The notes beneath the pieces were generated by a model that saw only the letters and a list, made by a program, of their open reading frames with translations, did no database searches and was not told the origin of the DNA. The position numbers and the translations under genes were made by a program. From Mesaphorura yosii (lineage: Eukaryota > Arthropoda > Collembola > Poduromorpha > Tullbergiidae), in contig WIXG01000040.1 in the NCBI GenBank assembly GCA_009869945.1, forward strand, positions 248,001 to 312,000: 64,000 nucleotides of DNA. The letters are read 5' to 3'. This document shows positions 1-12,102 of this stretch, in pieces (position 1 is the first letter of the stretch; each line of letters starts with the position of its first letter).

Positions 1-2689
1 GTCAATTCCCAAAATCTTCCCGACCATATTTCTTAAATTTAGCAGCTGCAACAAGAATGTATTTGTGTTCAGGTAATAAAGAGATGCCAGCGTATCAAAT
101 TTTCGTGTTCTCGAACCTGTTCTTCTCTCCGCGTGCATTCCATTAATCTCTTCCTTGTTGCGTTCATCTCTTGACTTAATTGTTGGAAGGCATGATCGTT
201 CAGTTCCCTTTCTTGAGTTGTGTTCTCTCGGCTGGTTTTCAATTGATCCTTAAGCAAATTAACTTTCCGATTGTATTTCAGCCGGAGTAGTTCCACATCA
301 TTCAATTTCTTCTCCAGATCCTCAATTTTGCGAGCTCTTTCAAGGGAAACAATCTGCGAAGAAAATTCGACGTAGAATTCTCGGTGAACCATTAAACATT
401 TCAGTATTTATCTCACTTTATACTCTGCAGCATCCGTAAGCTGAGACTTCAGGTCTTTAATGGACACTTTTGCCTCCTTTAACTCCAATTCTAACCTCTC
501 AACCTGCTTCATCAACTTCTTGCTACGTGAATAGGCTTCGTCTCGTTCTTGTTCTAAAGTAGTTCGCAATTTTACACTGTCCTCAAGAAGCATAATCTTC
601 TTGCGTAGCATCTCTAGGTGAAGATCTTTCTTTTCAATTTGCTCTCGTAATGTTCTGACTCGTCTTTGCAGCTGATACACAGTAGCGGTCTGAAAGTAGC
701 AATTTTTAATCGATTAAAGAGTAATGCGACGATTCACCTTCTCAAAAAAGGCTAATTGGACACTACCTTGTCGGCTAAACGATCTCCTTCCAGTTTTGAA
801 AGTTGTTCAGCCCGTGCGAGAATTGCATCGGTTTGTAGATCAAATCCAAGTTCCTTCGACACTTCATCGAGTCCCATCACACTGGCCAATTGCTCAAGGA
901 ACTGCATGAATCTGTTCTTGTCCTTGCGAAGACCTTCATTAAGTATCTCGATGGTTGTCAATTGCGTCTCGTTTTCTTGCAGATGCTTTGAAATAACGGC
1001 CCTTTCACTTATGGCATCCTCTTGTTTCATTTTGGCATCACTATAAATCTTCTCCAAACGTTCGATCGTCTCCGTCATTCTCCCAACCTTCTCTCGCAGT
1101 TGGTCATTTGCGAATTGCTTTTCTTTGACTTCAATTTGGATATCTTTGATTCTCTCTCGAATTCCAATGGCGGTCGCATCCACCCTGCATCGACGATAAA
1201 TTGATTAGCTTGTTATAATTTTGTATAATCAGAAGTTGTAAGAATCAACATACATTCTAGTGCCAGTTGACAACTGAATTGCAACTGACTCTTGGAAATT
1301 CTTGAAATCCTTCTCAATGCGTGCAGCTTTCTCCTCAGCAGTCATAAGACTTTCTAGAAAGAGAGAAATTCGAAATCGTTTACGTCGTCGAGATTGTGAT
1401 TGGGTTTGGACACAGTCACAGTGAAACTTCACACGCGTCATGAATTGCACACAGCAGCTTACCTTTTGCAGTTAACAGTTGTTGATCTAAGCCCTTATTC
1501 TGCTCATTCAGATTCATGACAGTTTTATCGGCAATGTTGGATTTTTCTCTGTATGTTAGAATGTCCGTGGTGAGGTACTGTTTCTCCGTGGAGAGTTGAT
1601 CTTTCTCCTATAATTCAAATCCACGTTTATCACGGAAAATATACCCGACAAAAATTATAAGTTGGAAGAGCCTGATACCCTCTTCAACAAGTCGATGGTG
1701 GTTAGATAAGAGATTATCTGCTGATTGAGCTGATCCTTGTCCTGGTTCAGTCTGCTGATAATATCCGAATTCGTCTTGCTTTCATTTTCGAACGATTCAA
1801 TAGACTGCTTCAGTGACATCACTTTCATCTTGCACCGCGAATTTTCCTGTTAACAGTATTTCAATTCGGCCCTTGACATTACTTTGAGTATGAAAGTACA
1901 TGAAATTGTTTTCACATCTTACCTGATAAAGTTCATAAACTCTTTTGAGAAGGTACTCGGGTTTGGACTGCTCCTCCGGACAATCTATCGCCGACGCAAT
2001 TTTCCTGCAGAATTCGATGATGCTCCTTTGCGCACTATCCTTCGCTTGGTCCGAAGCCTCACGGTCGATTATGATTGACCTACCAGAAGAGAAATCAAAC
2101 AAAAATGTTCATCACATTATTCATGTCAGCGTCAACACAGTTCACTACTGAGCTGAGAGTTTTGTCCCGCGTGCAAAGGATCACCTTAGTTGACCTTCTA
2201 ACTCCACAATTCGGTCTTGAAGATGTTGATTCTCGTGCTTATTCCTTTGAATGTCACTTTCGTGGCGCTGATTTGTAAGTGACGCCAGTCTTTCGCGGTC
2301 CTCAACATCCTGGAATAACAAGAAACTTCGAAAATCTCGACCTGTACCATGCCTGACGTGTGTGATATGCATACCTGCAATTTCTTCTGCAACGAATTAT
2401 TGATAGCATTTAACCTCGCCAGGTTCTCCTGAAGACTCTCTGTCTCGTTGTGCTGTTGAGTTAATGCGTATTCCTTCGATTTCAGACGGGCGTCACAATC
2501 ACGTAACTGGAAACAAATGAAATGCTCGTTTTCTACCATGTACCATGTATGAGCACGGACCACCCTCGTGAAGTGCGTGAATCCGCAATGCACTACACTT
2601 ACCTCTGCAGTAAGGCGTTCATTTTTGTATCTCAAGGCTGCGATTTCGCTATGAAGCTGAGTTTCCATTGGAATGTCGCCCTGATTCAT
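1..2689 (-). CDS. CCDC170: CCDC170-like coiled-coil protein, 3' end beyond window
   Basis: Exons in transcript order: 2689-2603, 2506-2375, 2309-2185, 2079-1923, 1846-1679, 1607-1463, 1353-1254, 1184-767, 689-417, 353-117 and 45-1, all in phase, giving about 629 residues before the window ends. Almost the whole product is heptad-rich coiled coil. The block in exons 8-11 is diagnostic as I remember CCDC170: ELGFDLQTDAILARAEQL, then VYQLQRRVRTLREQ, then a final LLNLRNMVGKILG. Human CCDC170 is about 715 residues, so only a short tail is missing. The family is linked to microtubules (Golgi-associated and axonemal). The start is the ATG at 2689 because an in-frame TGA lies just upstream. A different SMC-like coiled-coil protein is the main alternative, but the C-terminal block argues against it. 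Confidence 0.72.
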
Positions 2690-2700
2690 AATGGAAGCAT

Positions 2701-4080
2701 GAATCTTTCAAAAAGACAATGAAAAATGATTTCGCTGTCCCTAACTTTACAATGTCAGCACACTCCAATAATTAGTTAATGATTAATCAGCACTTTAACC
2801 ACACGAAAGGAGGAGTACTCTCAAATGTGACACAAAAGAACGATTCGCGAACGACGAACATGTATCAGTTCTCAGTTCCAGTACAGCGTTATGAAAACAA
2901 CTTAACTCTAAATGCGCGCATAGCATGACACTAAAGAAAATAGAAGGAAGGTCCCGTCTCAGGCCTTACAGGTAATGAAGTTCCAATAGACGGGACAGGA
3001 CGTTGCGTTGGAATTTTGATTCTATCGATTCAACTTCCGTGACAGGGTACTTGTGGTACCGTCAATGATTCCTCTACCTTGAAACTTCTGACGCAGACTT
3101 CCGACTCGATATAGATTCCAAACACGACATATGCTCAAAATAGAATCCTGTCTGCATTCATGAAGCAAATTATTCAAGCGTTTAGACTCAAAAAATCTAA
3201 ATTTGGACGATCCCATGGATGAATGTGGAGCAGGTTCCTTTACGCCTTACGCTACGATCAGGACACGCACGATGCAATGGAATGCAATTTCTACTTGTCG
3301 GATAGTATAAGGCGATCCGAACCTTCGCCCTCGCTCGTCGCCCCTGTCCTCGTACATTGATTTAGTAAGCGTTACACATTCCGCAGCCTCACGAGTTGCA
3401 AAGTACACCAATCAATTAAATACGTCAAACAGATCGCAATTAAAATAGTAGTTTATTCAAATAACATGACACATTCCGAAATTATTTTAGGAAAACAGAC
3501 TACCATACGTGGTGCTGCAAAAAGGAAGACTAAAAGACCTCCAACGAAATGCGTAAGAGAAAGCATACAGAGAAATTCGCAAGTGAGCTTGCGCTTCCAA
3601 AGAATAGACGACATGTAGTAAACAAAGGAATTGTCATTCGCATGCCTTACAATAGTAAGATATATAAAGTTCTCATATTGGCACCAAGGGCAAAATGACA
3701 AACTAAGGACAGGAAATTAGTACTAAGAATCTAGTACATTTTTATGTTAAATTAGAAGTAGAAACGTACGAATTCGACAATCCACATGCTTTACTTATCT
3801 ACGCAGGTAAAATTACCTTTACACAATTCAACAAAGCACCAAGTTTTACTTTTGGATATTCGTACGTTTTCGATTCAACTCTATTTAACCGCGAGTCAAT
3901 AGTAGTTAATGCAGTAACTAGGTACAAAGTGACTACTAATTAAGAGCGCTAGATACAAATTCTTGAGGCTAAGAAGTTTAACCGTTTAGATTACAGCTCT
4001 CGGCAAGAGCATTCTTGTTTAGAATAAGCATGACTAAATGTTTGATGGCACGACTCATGCCATTATTAATTGTCTCGCAC
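2701..4080. other. Spacer upstream of CCDC170, downstream of DCAF8
   Basis: About 1.4 kb between the CCDC170 start and the expected DCAF8 3' end. It should hold the CCDC170 promoter and 5' UTR. Short ORFs at 3022-3216 and 3453-3701 on the minus strand have no recognisable motifs. I see no further gene or repeat. Confidence 0.5.
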
Positions 4081-4097
4081 GTAAGTATTTGAAGTAA

Positions 4098-4103
4098 TTT
4101 ATT
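4098..4103 (-). terminator. Poly(A) signal of DCAF8
   Basis: TTTATT on the plus strand reads AATAAA on the DCAF8 strand, about 33 bases after the stop codon. This implies a very short 3' UTR. Confidence 0.6.
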
Positions 4104-4135
4104 TCTCTTCATTCTTTGCTCGAAGGAAAGAAGAG

Positions 4136-7100
4136 TTACATGATGTTGCAGTCGACACCACGTTGAGGAGCGTCGTCATCGTCATCGTCATCATCATCGT
4201 CGTCACTCCAGAAGGAGTGGTGCGAGTTATCCGAATCATCATCACCGTTTGCTGCAGAAGCTCCGGCCCTCTGAAAGTTAATCATATCATTGATCCGTTG
4301 ACATTTCCGAAGCAAATTTTTGCGTTATTACCCCTCGAACTCTTTCACTGCGTCTAATATGATTCCAAAGCGCCCACATCACATTTTGATCAAATTGTGG
4401 CTGATTCTTAAGATCATCGGCTCGACTCTTCAAGTTTCTACGCACAGTTGACGCCAAGTCTCCCATTTGAGGTGGCTTCTCGTTTGACGGAATCCAAATC
4501 TTAATATCGTGGTCCAAACCGCTAGTTGCCAGAATCGGAGCCGTTGGGTGACCTTCTAAGCAATTCACCTAATAAAAAGAGGAGAATAGATTTGTACAAG
4601 TGACGGCAAATACATGTCAAGAAAAGTATGCAATTAAATGAAGTCCATACTACGCCCGTTTCATCTCCTCGTTGAAAGTTGACGATGCTCTCGGTTTCTT
4701 TGTCCCATACGAAAAGATGACCACAGTCAGAGCCGGAAACGACAAATTGGCTTCTGTCTCCGAAAAAGTTAACCCCCTTCACTGAATTAGAAAAAATATA
4801 ATAAACTGATAAGGTCTTTGGATTACCAAAGATCTGTCTGGCTGACTGGTTTTATCACCTGTAGCATTGTTGCGATGCCCTTCATACACTTTTATACAAT
4901 CGGCCAGGTCGGAGTGTGTAGCATCAAACAAATAAATACTTTCATCATTGTACGATCCTAAAATTTCTCTCCCGTTGTAGTTGTAAACTGCGGCTGTCAC
5001 ATTAGTCTTGGCGTGAGAATCCATTAAATGGTGTGGACAGAATTTCTTCAATGGTGCATCATTCGCACCTGAACTAGAAGCGCCTGAGGTTCCCTCGTCA
5101 TCAACCAAAAGGTTCACTGGAGTTCTTCCCAGTTTTCTTGTGTCGTAAATGCGCACGTATTGATCTCGTCCACTTACGCAAAATTCATGTGGAGAAAATG
5201 GATTTTGGTGGATGCTGTACAAGCTGATTCTCTTCCCTTTTTCGGTGACTTTCACCAATCTGAAATGAAAAATTATACGAAAATGGTTAAATAAGTCACC
5301 GTGAGGCGAGTGGAGTAGCTAGTTTTCTTTTGAGATCCATCCTTCATCGCCCACCTTTCAGGTTTTTCATCTCTGATATCAATGCTGTACACAATGCCAT
5401 CTTCTCCACAAGAGAGAACCACATGTGGAGTGTCTGGGCTAATTGCTAATTTGTGAGCAGGTCCGTGATGTTGGATAACTTTTTTCGATGAGCAAATGCC
5501 TCCACTCGAATTTAACTCAGTGAGCCTGACTTGGCTGTCTCGGGCACTGCAAATATTAAAATCATTTAATTTTTTAATTGCAGCCAATAATTTTCTTGTC
5601 CTCTTTTAATCCGCCCTGCTTACCAAGAAATAATCATCGTATCAAGGCCAATTAGTGGTAAAAATTTTGCCTGTACATAATATTTCGCATTAAAACAAGA
5701 CAAATTAGAAAAGGAATCCTTTTGCCTATTTTATATACCTGAAAGACATTTGCTTTGTGGCCAGATTTGATTGACGTGAGACATTCCCCAGTGGCGTAGT
5801 TCCATATTTTTATCAAGAGATCATCTGAACCGCTGGCCAACTTTGTACCAGAATGATTAAAGTTTAAGCAATTGACGCAGCCATTATGTCCGTCGATTTT
5901 GATCATCAGTTCCAGTCTCTCTCCTGAGAACAGTGAACCATAAAACTTTGACCGGAACAGCTCAAATGACTGCGGCTGCTTCTTTCCACATAATCCCAGT
6001 TCGCGAAGAAGCAGTTCCTTCGGTCCGCACCAGTCACCAACAGGCTTCTTCTTCTTTAACACCGGAGGGAGTTCAGTTTTAGTCTTAACCTTCTTTTTTG
6101 ATTTATTGGCTTCGGGCTTTGGTTTGTCTGCGGGCATTTCCATGGAGCTTCCATGACCGCCAGCTTCAGCTCCACCTTCATCTGAAGTCGGACGTGGCGA
6201 TTCAGCAGCTGAAGCATATAACCAGTCGTGCCAATCATGAAACGTTAGAAAACAATCATGACTCATGAAATCATTAAGAACTTACGCCGCTCATCGATGT
6301 CTTCAAGAAAATTGTCTGAACTGGAGCTGCTTGATTCTTCTTCCAGTTCAGCTGCAAAGGAAGAATCTGAATCAGAAGACGTCCGATGATAAACATTAAA
6401 GAAGCCTTCAAAGGGTCTTCGTGTTTCTGAGTGGTCTTGGCTCTCGTCTTCATTTTGATCATCAAAGTCCGAAAAGGCAAGTGGGGTACTTGAACGTCTG
6501 CTCGAATTATCCAGGTGATCAGCCGTGTCCCGAGTATCAGAAGAGTCCAACGCTGAATTCTCGTCGTTATCAACTGAAGGAGCTCCTCGATCTGGTTTTT
6601 CGCTTTTCATGTACTTGTTTAGTGGCAGATCTTCATCGTTGCTGCTGCTATCATCGCCTGCAGCTTCTAACTTAGCAGTTTGTGATTTTGACTGGTTAAT
6701 GCCACTATCATAATCGTTACTATTTTCGCTGTCGACTTGAGGGTGAGAGGTTCGATAATTGCGTCGATGAGAACTATTTGAGCGTTTCTTGATCGTAGAA
6801 CTGTTGGCGGCCGTCGAAGATGGGCTACTGCTGCTGTTGCTCCCATTACTTCCAACTCCGCTGGTGCTATCACAGCTGCCTCCAAGAGACCGAGAATGAC
6901 CGGGTTTCTCGTCATCCGCCAGATTTGGCGTTTCACCTTCAGGTAGGGCTGGATTATTTTTCGTTCCATTTACACTTGACTTGTGTGAAGCTGGAAGTTC
7001 CATATCAATGTCATTGTCAGGCACAAGCGATCCTTTTTGTGAGTCAGATTCCATTGCATGTGGGCAAGTACTTCCGTCAGTCTGCGAAACCCCTCCTGCT

Positions 7101-7144
7101 GAGGTATCCCCTGAAGAATCTTTAGCGGAGGTAGAGTGTTCCAT
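4136..7144 (-). CDS. DCAF8: DDB1- and CUL4-associated factor 8 (WD40 substrate receptor)
   Basis: Exons: 7144-6286, 6208-5739, 5670-5624, 5546-5355, 5259-4859, 4781-4651, 4568-4332 and 4270-4136, all in phase, encoding 823 residues. The first ~290 residues are low-complexity, rich in Ser, Asp and Glu. They are followed by a Lys-rich stretch, [11 protein letters not shown], and a WD40 propeller. Signature segments match DCAF8: [77 protein letters not shown] and [11 protein letters not shown]. The tail is HHSFWSD, eleven Asp, then GVDCNIM. The family presents substrates to the CUL4-DDB1 ubiquitin ligase and shuttles between nucleus and cytoplasm. The start is the first ATG after a 5' UTR intron; the reading frame is open further upstream in that exon but has no ATG. 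The gene is head-to-head with GTF2A1. Confidence 0.92.
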
Positions 7145-7197
7145 GTTCGATGAATCCAATCCTGTTCCTTGTGAATCACTGCATTGATCTCTTGAGT

Positions 7198-7287
7198 CCT
7201 GAAAGGTAATTGGTATCGATTGACATCAAACTATTATACATATTACCTAAACACATTGAATTGTTCCTTTCTATGAGAAAACTTACC
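7198..7287 (-). other. 5' UTR intron boundary of DCAF8
   Basis: On the minus strand a strong donor (ACGG then GTAAGT, exon ending at 7287) pairs with a TTTCAG acceptor before 7198. The intron would be 7199-7286 and lie wholly in the 5' UTR, because the upstream exon offers no ATG in frame with DCAF8. Confidence 0.55.
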
Positions 7288-9086
7288 CGTCTCAAGTGTC
7301 CAACCACTCATTCAAGTAAACTTGAACCGATGAATTTCGTTTTCTTAACAGAGCCACATTTTACGTCAAGCTGTTCCTATGAATCGAGAGTTTTAAGTAT
7401 CCGGCCGCCAAACTCACGCCACGAAATTAAGCCCTTCAATCATGGAGCCGGTTATTAAATTGAGAGAACAGCACTAAGAAATTCAACAGCTGATTATCTC
7501 AGCAACTTCAATTACATTGCGGTCAACTCGTGCCCGGAGAATAATGATGAAAATGAAGTCCAATCTTCAATCCAATGCAATCGACAAAGAGTGCTAGTAA
7601 ACACAAACAGTGCGCAGTAGAACATTCAAGTCTTTCGACTTTGAGAACAAGCTGACGGCTGATTCGCTCGCAGCTGCGGAACAGAGCACGAAAGAGAGCA
7701 CCATCAAAACAGTGCGACTCTCTGCACCCAATCCTCTGGGCTCCGTGCCCGTGCATGCGGCACGTCGCACCTCGCACGGCACAGCACAGATGATTCGATC
7801 TCCCAATGATTTGTATTGATTCTCCAGGCTATCATCTGTCAATACCAATACCATCGTCATCGTTATGTTGGTTTTGTTGAAAACTGGAATTTGACCGACC
7901 GCGACTGAGGGGATGTTTAATGCATTTAATGTTTAACTCGTGGGCAACCGAATCTAACAAGCAATGGGCGGATATCAAATATTTGCCACTGACATGTCGA
8001 TTTCCATGAATTCGCGAAATTTTGTCTCGTCATTGCATCGCTGTGCAAAAAGCATAGACTTTACGTTGTCTTCAATAGGAAAATTTGGCAATGAACGCCG
8101 ACGCCGCACCGATAATCGACATAGGGCAAGACGGAGCGGAATGAACTGCTCTGAACTCTGCCGTACGAAAGGTTCGCTTTCTATAGTCTGCAGATGCCAG
8201 CAGAAGTACTGGCAGCATAGCAGTGGCGAGCTCGTGGGCTCACGTACCTTGCTTTTATACGTCCGTGACGTGTGCACTTGATGTTGATGCATACATAAAA
8301 ACCTGCTCGTATCGTGGCCATGGCTCGCACAGCAATGTGCTATATACATGTACATGTGTATATGTAGGGATGTGTGGTACTCTTGGCTTAACACTTAACA
8401 GTGCTTTTATGGGGTTCAGATACATTTGCACACACCGCGGGCAAACTCCAGTCTGTGCTGTAATTTAAATGATAAGATATATGAGTTTTATGGGCTGAAA
8501 GGGAAACAAGGTGAAGTTTCAAAATGGTATAAAAGACCAAGTGAACTCAACTCCCTCAGTCACTATTGGTTTTGTAACATCATGAATGACGACTACAAAG
8601 AAGCACCGTCGTGCAATGCATCGCATCGCGAGCCACAGTGTACCATCATCCTATCTTCGCAGTGTTTTCCCAAAGCGAATGCGAACCATGAACATGCCGC
8701 AGAAGTACGGTAGCACGGCGAGTACGAGTAAAAAGAGCTTGCTGGACTATAAAAGTGGAATAGTTGAAATGCAACACTTTTGGGAACGCAACAGTTCCCG
8801 AACCTTGTACGGGGGACAGATAGACAGTCGGCTATCTATCCTCCATTAGGTTTTGTAGAGTTCGATTGTACAGCTCGATTGTAGCGTCCGCTTTAATCCC
8901 CAATGTAATTAACGATTAATTAACTAGTGCTTTTTAGTATTTTGACTATCATTGTCACACCCACACTTTGTGTACTAGCAACTGCATTCATGTGTTAAGA
9001 TTCGACCAGATTATTTACTTGATTGCACTCCGTGGCTCCTGAAGTGAAGACAAGCGAAAGTAGCCAGCAAAGCGTCATCAGACATC
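7288..9086. promoter_or_regulatory. Shared upstream region between DCAF8 and GTF2A1
   Basis: About 1.8 kb between two divergent genes, so both promoters should be here. It includes the DCAF8 5' UTR exon next to 7288 and the GTF2A1 5' UTR before 9087. ORFs at 7964-8394 on both strands overlap each other and have no family motifs. A near-palindromic TATATACATGTACATG stretch lies at about 8341-8363. I cannot fix a TATA box or initiator. Confidence 0.4.
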
Positions 9087-11933
9087 ATGGGCACAGCAAG
9101 CCAGTTTACTGTGGTAAGTTATCCAGCAAATCAGCTTAATTTTATCTCGTGTTGGTCATCCTTCACATATAATTGAAAAGAAAGCATCTTAGTCCGTCTC
9201 GTACAGGTTCATGGCTTCACCTTTAAAGTTTGCCAACTTTAACAATTGCCCATGTTCTAATAGTCCAGTCTTAACCGTGTCACGTGCACACGTGTCATGT
9301 TACATTCTGCATAACGTTTTGATAAGCTGTTTCATGAATTGTCTCATTGAACTTCCTTGATATTGAATAGTGATGTCAATCATTATTATTGTCACCAAAA
9401 TAAACTCCGTTCATCCTTCTTTCATTTGGCCAGATACTTGAGCAAAGACTAAAGTTGAGAACATGGCCATAACCGATCCTAAATCATTATAATTAATTGT
9501 TAATTGATGGCATGCCAGGCGATGCCGGTTAAATAATGCATACCTGAGTCGGTCGCTGGTGGCTGGTATAGACGGAATCGAAAATGAAAGCAAGCAATGA
9601 GTACAATGAAAAGTGCGGAACGAAGGGCCATGTGCGGGCAGCGCGGGGTGAGGGTGAGAGTGAAAACTTTACTCAGTGCTCAATAGAGGTTGAAGGGACG
9701 ATTTGTGTTGCTCAGGATTATTATTACAAGTCTTCCTTTCGTTAGAAAACATCTAGAGAGGCATTTGACATGCAAAAAGACACAAAGCATTCGAAACTGG
9801 GCCCTGAATGAACGGTTCCAGTGCGCTCCAGGAACCAGGGTTCCAGTCTTGATTCTTGATAGTTATACTTAGAGAGTTAGCGAATGACGAAGGGTTTTTG
9901 CATACAAAAGGCCAAAGTTCAGTGCCAGCTTAATGTGGTATCTGCATTTACGCTACGAAAGAGAAAGAGAAGGGCATCAACTCCATCAAGAGCTCATGAG
10001 CTAATCATGATTTAAATGTTGGAATTTTCGGCAAGGTCATTGCCGGTATTATACTATAGAAATTGCATTGGGTCAGTCTATTGGAAGTTGGTTAAAACTT
10101 GGCCAATATTATGTAATTAATAGTCAACAAACTTCCTTGCATTGTTCAAGTCGTCAGTGCCTAAGTCAGTAAAGTCATATAAAAAGCCGAAAAGCGACTA
10201 CTCCAAGCATCACATGAGACGACTCCTAGAATTCAAAGAATTCTGCTTCATTATTTTAGCTCGTAAACTTAAATTTCCCTGACTGCGAATTGCGAATGCT
10301 TCTTTTACGACTTTGTAATTATAGTTTAACAGTCGTAATAAGCGATTCGGTACAGTATGCCCAATTGTTCCATTCGTTCCGTCCCGTCCAGTCTGAAACC
10401 TTTGTTGTAAAAAAGACACAGACTTCTTTACCCAAATGATCAAATGGGGCAGTTAAATTCACGCCGCCGCGAGAATTCAGGCAATACAATTTGTAGTCCT
10501 ACGGTTAATAGTCTAGTTGGCTTCATATTAATCATGGACGTCCGATAGACAGTACTGGGCTGTAATTCGTTCATCATTCGATTAAGAATTAACCGTATTA
10601 ATTTGTACCTTTTGCAGGGCAAGCTTTACCAAAATGTTATCGAGGATGTTGTGAGCAATGTCCGAGATACATTCCTGGACGATGGAGTAGATGAACAAGT
10701 GCTCTCTGAACTCCGCATGCTTTGGGAATCAAAATTGATGAATTCGAAAGCGGTAGAGAATGGGTCATTTGGGGGAGAAGTTCCATTAGGTAATTTCATT
10801 GAAAAAAATGCTGGCACTGGTACTGCCATTCAAAAACTAAACATCGTCTTCTTTGTTCAAATAACAGCTAACAACGGAAGTGCTGGCTCAAGCAAATCAG
10901 CAGCTTCACGACAGGCAGGACAATCTAGCGCTCCAACAATCAGAGCTGATGTTAACTCTGTTGTACCCATTCAAATTACAATGCCTCGCCAGCCAAATGA
11001 TCCACCAGGCGTCCAGAAAACAATCACGGTCAACGTTCCGGCTTCTTGCATTCATAACAATAAACTTCAGGTAAACATGACTTTTGGTTGACTTCACTAG
11101 GCTGACTGCTGACTTTTCTAACTCTTGGCTTTAAAATAGGACTGCTTATATATTCGTTGTGCTCCTGTGCCGAGTTAAGTCTCATTTGATGTATCTTTCT
11201 GATCCCCTTTGCAGGCAGTCCTTTCGCTCCCAAGAATTCAGGAAATTCTCTGCTCTGGATTGCCGGATGCTTCCAGCAGACTCCAAGAAGAAGTTAACGC
11301 GGCATTGCATGACGATCGAACCGCCTCAGGGTCTGTGATTCGAAACAATCGCCGCTCTCACGCATCTAACATGATGCAAGACTTCGTTCAAGCTGATGGC
11401 CAGGCCGCTAATGGCGATTCAAGCGAAGAAGACGACGATGATGAGCTGGATGAAGACGATTTGGATGATGACTTTGATGACAAGGACGATGATAAAGATG
11501 ATGAACCAGAAGATGAAGGACAAGATGAGGTAACATATGATGAAATTGAAAAATAGAATTTTATTTTATTTTTTGCTGAATTCATGAATGAAAAATAATC
11601 ATACGTGTAACTATTTAATCAATTCAGGAACCACTTAACTCTGGAGACGATGTGTCCGGAGATGAAGATTCCAATGAAAATATTTATGAAGTGGACAACG
11701 TTGTGGTTTGCCAGTATGATAAGGTGAGATTAATGTCAAAAGTTGGTTCGTAGGCTTTTACGTTAGGTTTTGAAGACTTTATTTGCCGTAGTTCATTAGT
11801 TCACCAATATAATTTCCAATTTCAGATCACGCGTGCGCGTAACAAGTGGAAGTTTCATTTCAAGGATGGCATCATGAACTTGAATGGGAAGGACTACGTT
11901 TTTCAGAAAGCAAATGGTGATGCTGAGTGGTAA
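9087..11933 (+). CDS. GTF2A1: Transcription initiation factor IIA alpha/beta precursor
   Basis: Exons: 9087-9113, 10618-10789, 10868-11070, 11215-11529, 11628-11723 and 11826-11933, all in phase, 306 residues. The N-terminal four-helix-bundle part reads KLYQNVIEDVVSNVRDTFLD then DGVDEQVLSELRMLWESKL. The middle is a variable linker that is shorter than in human (~376 residues total). The acidic SSEEDDDD tract precedes EEPLNSGDD, and the beta-barrel part ends NVVVCQYDKITRARNKWKFH, KDGIMNLNGKDYVF and GDAEW. TFIIA binds TBP at the TATA box and stabilises the pre-initiation complex. The family precursor is cleaved by taspase-1 into alpha and beta; the likely site here is QADG (residues 193-196). 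The first exon encodes only nine residues, followed by a 1.5 kb intron. Confidence 0.96.
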
Positions 11934-12096
11934 TCTGTGCAGCAGGGAACGTGCAAGCAATTTATTGTACCAACTACAACCTTGCTAAACAAACTGAATT
12001 TTTTACGGTATTATGTAAGGATTATTCAGATAACTTCCCAAGTGCACATAATATTCAACATCAACCATGTATCAATTTCTTGTCTAAAATGTCTTG

Positions 12097-12102
12097 AATA
12101 AA
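12097..12102 (+). terminator. Poly(A) signal of GTF2A1
   Basis: AATAAA about 165 bases after the GTF2A1 stop codon. Confidence 0.7.

Noticed and set aside
3453..3701. 82-codon minus ORF with hydrophobic residues
   Set aside because: No signal peptide logic, splice context or family motif; it sits in the CCDC170 upstream region.
5281..5354. Longer DCAF8 exon 4 ending at the ACG|GTGACT donor
   Set aside because: It would not join in phase to the next exon. The donor at 5355 (GAAAG|GTGGGC) joins in phase and matches the family.
6274..7179. Minus-strand ORFs 6274-6573, 6667-6969 and 6970-7179 in the DCAF8 N-terminal exon
   Set aside because: They are other-frame shadows of the Ser/Asp-rich DCAF8 exon, whose repetitive codons suppress stops in all frames.
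7964..8394. Overlapping ORFs on both strands (105 and 139 codons)
   Set aside because: They overlap each other antisense, lack family motifs and lie in the divergent promoter region, so no gene is called.
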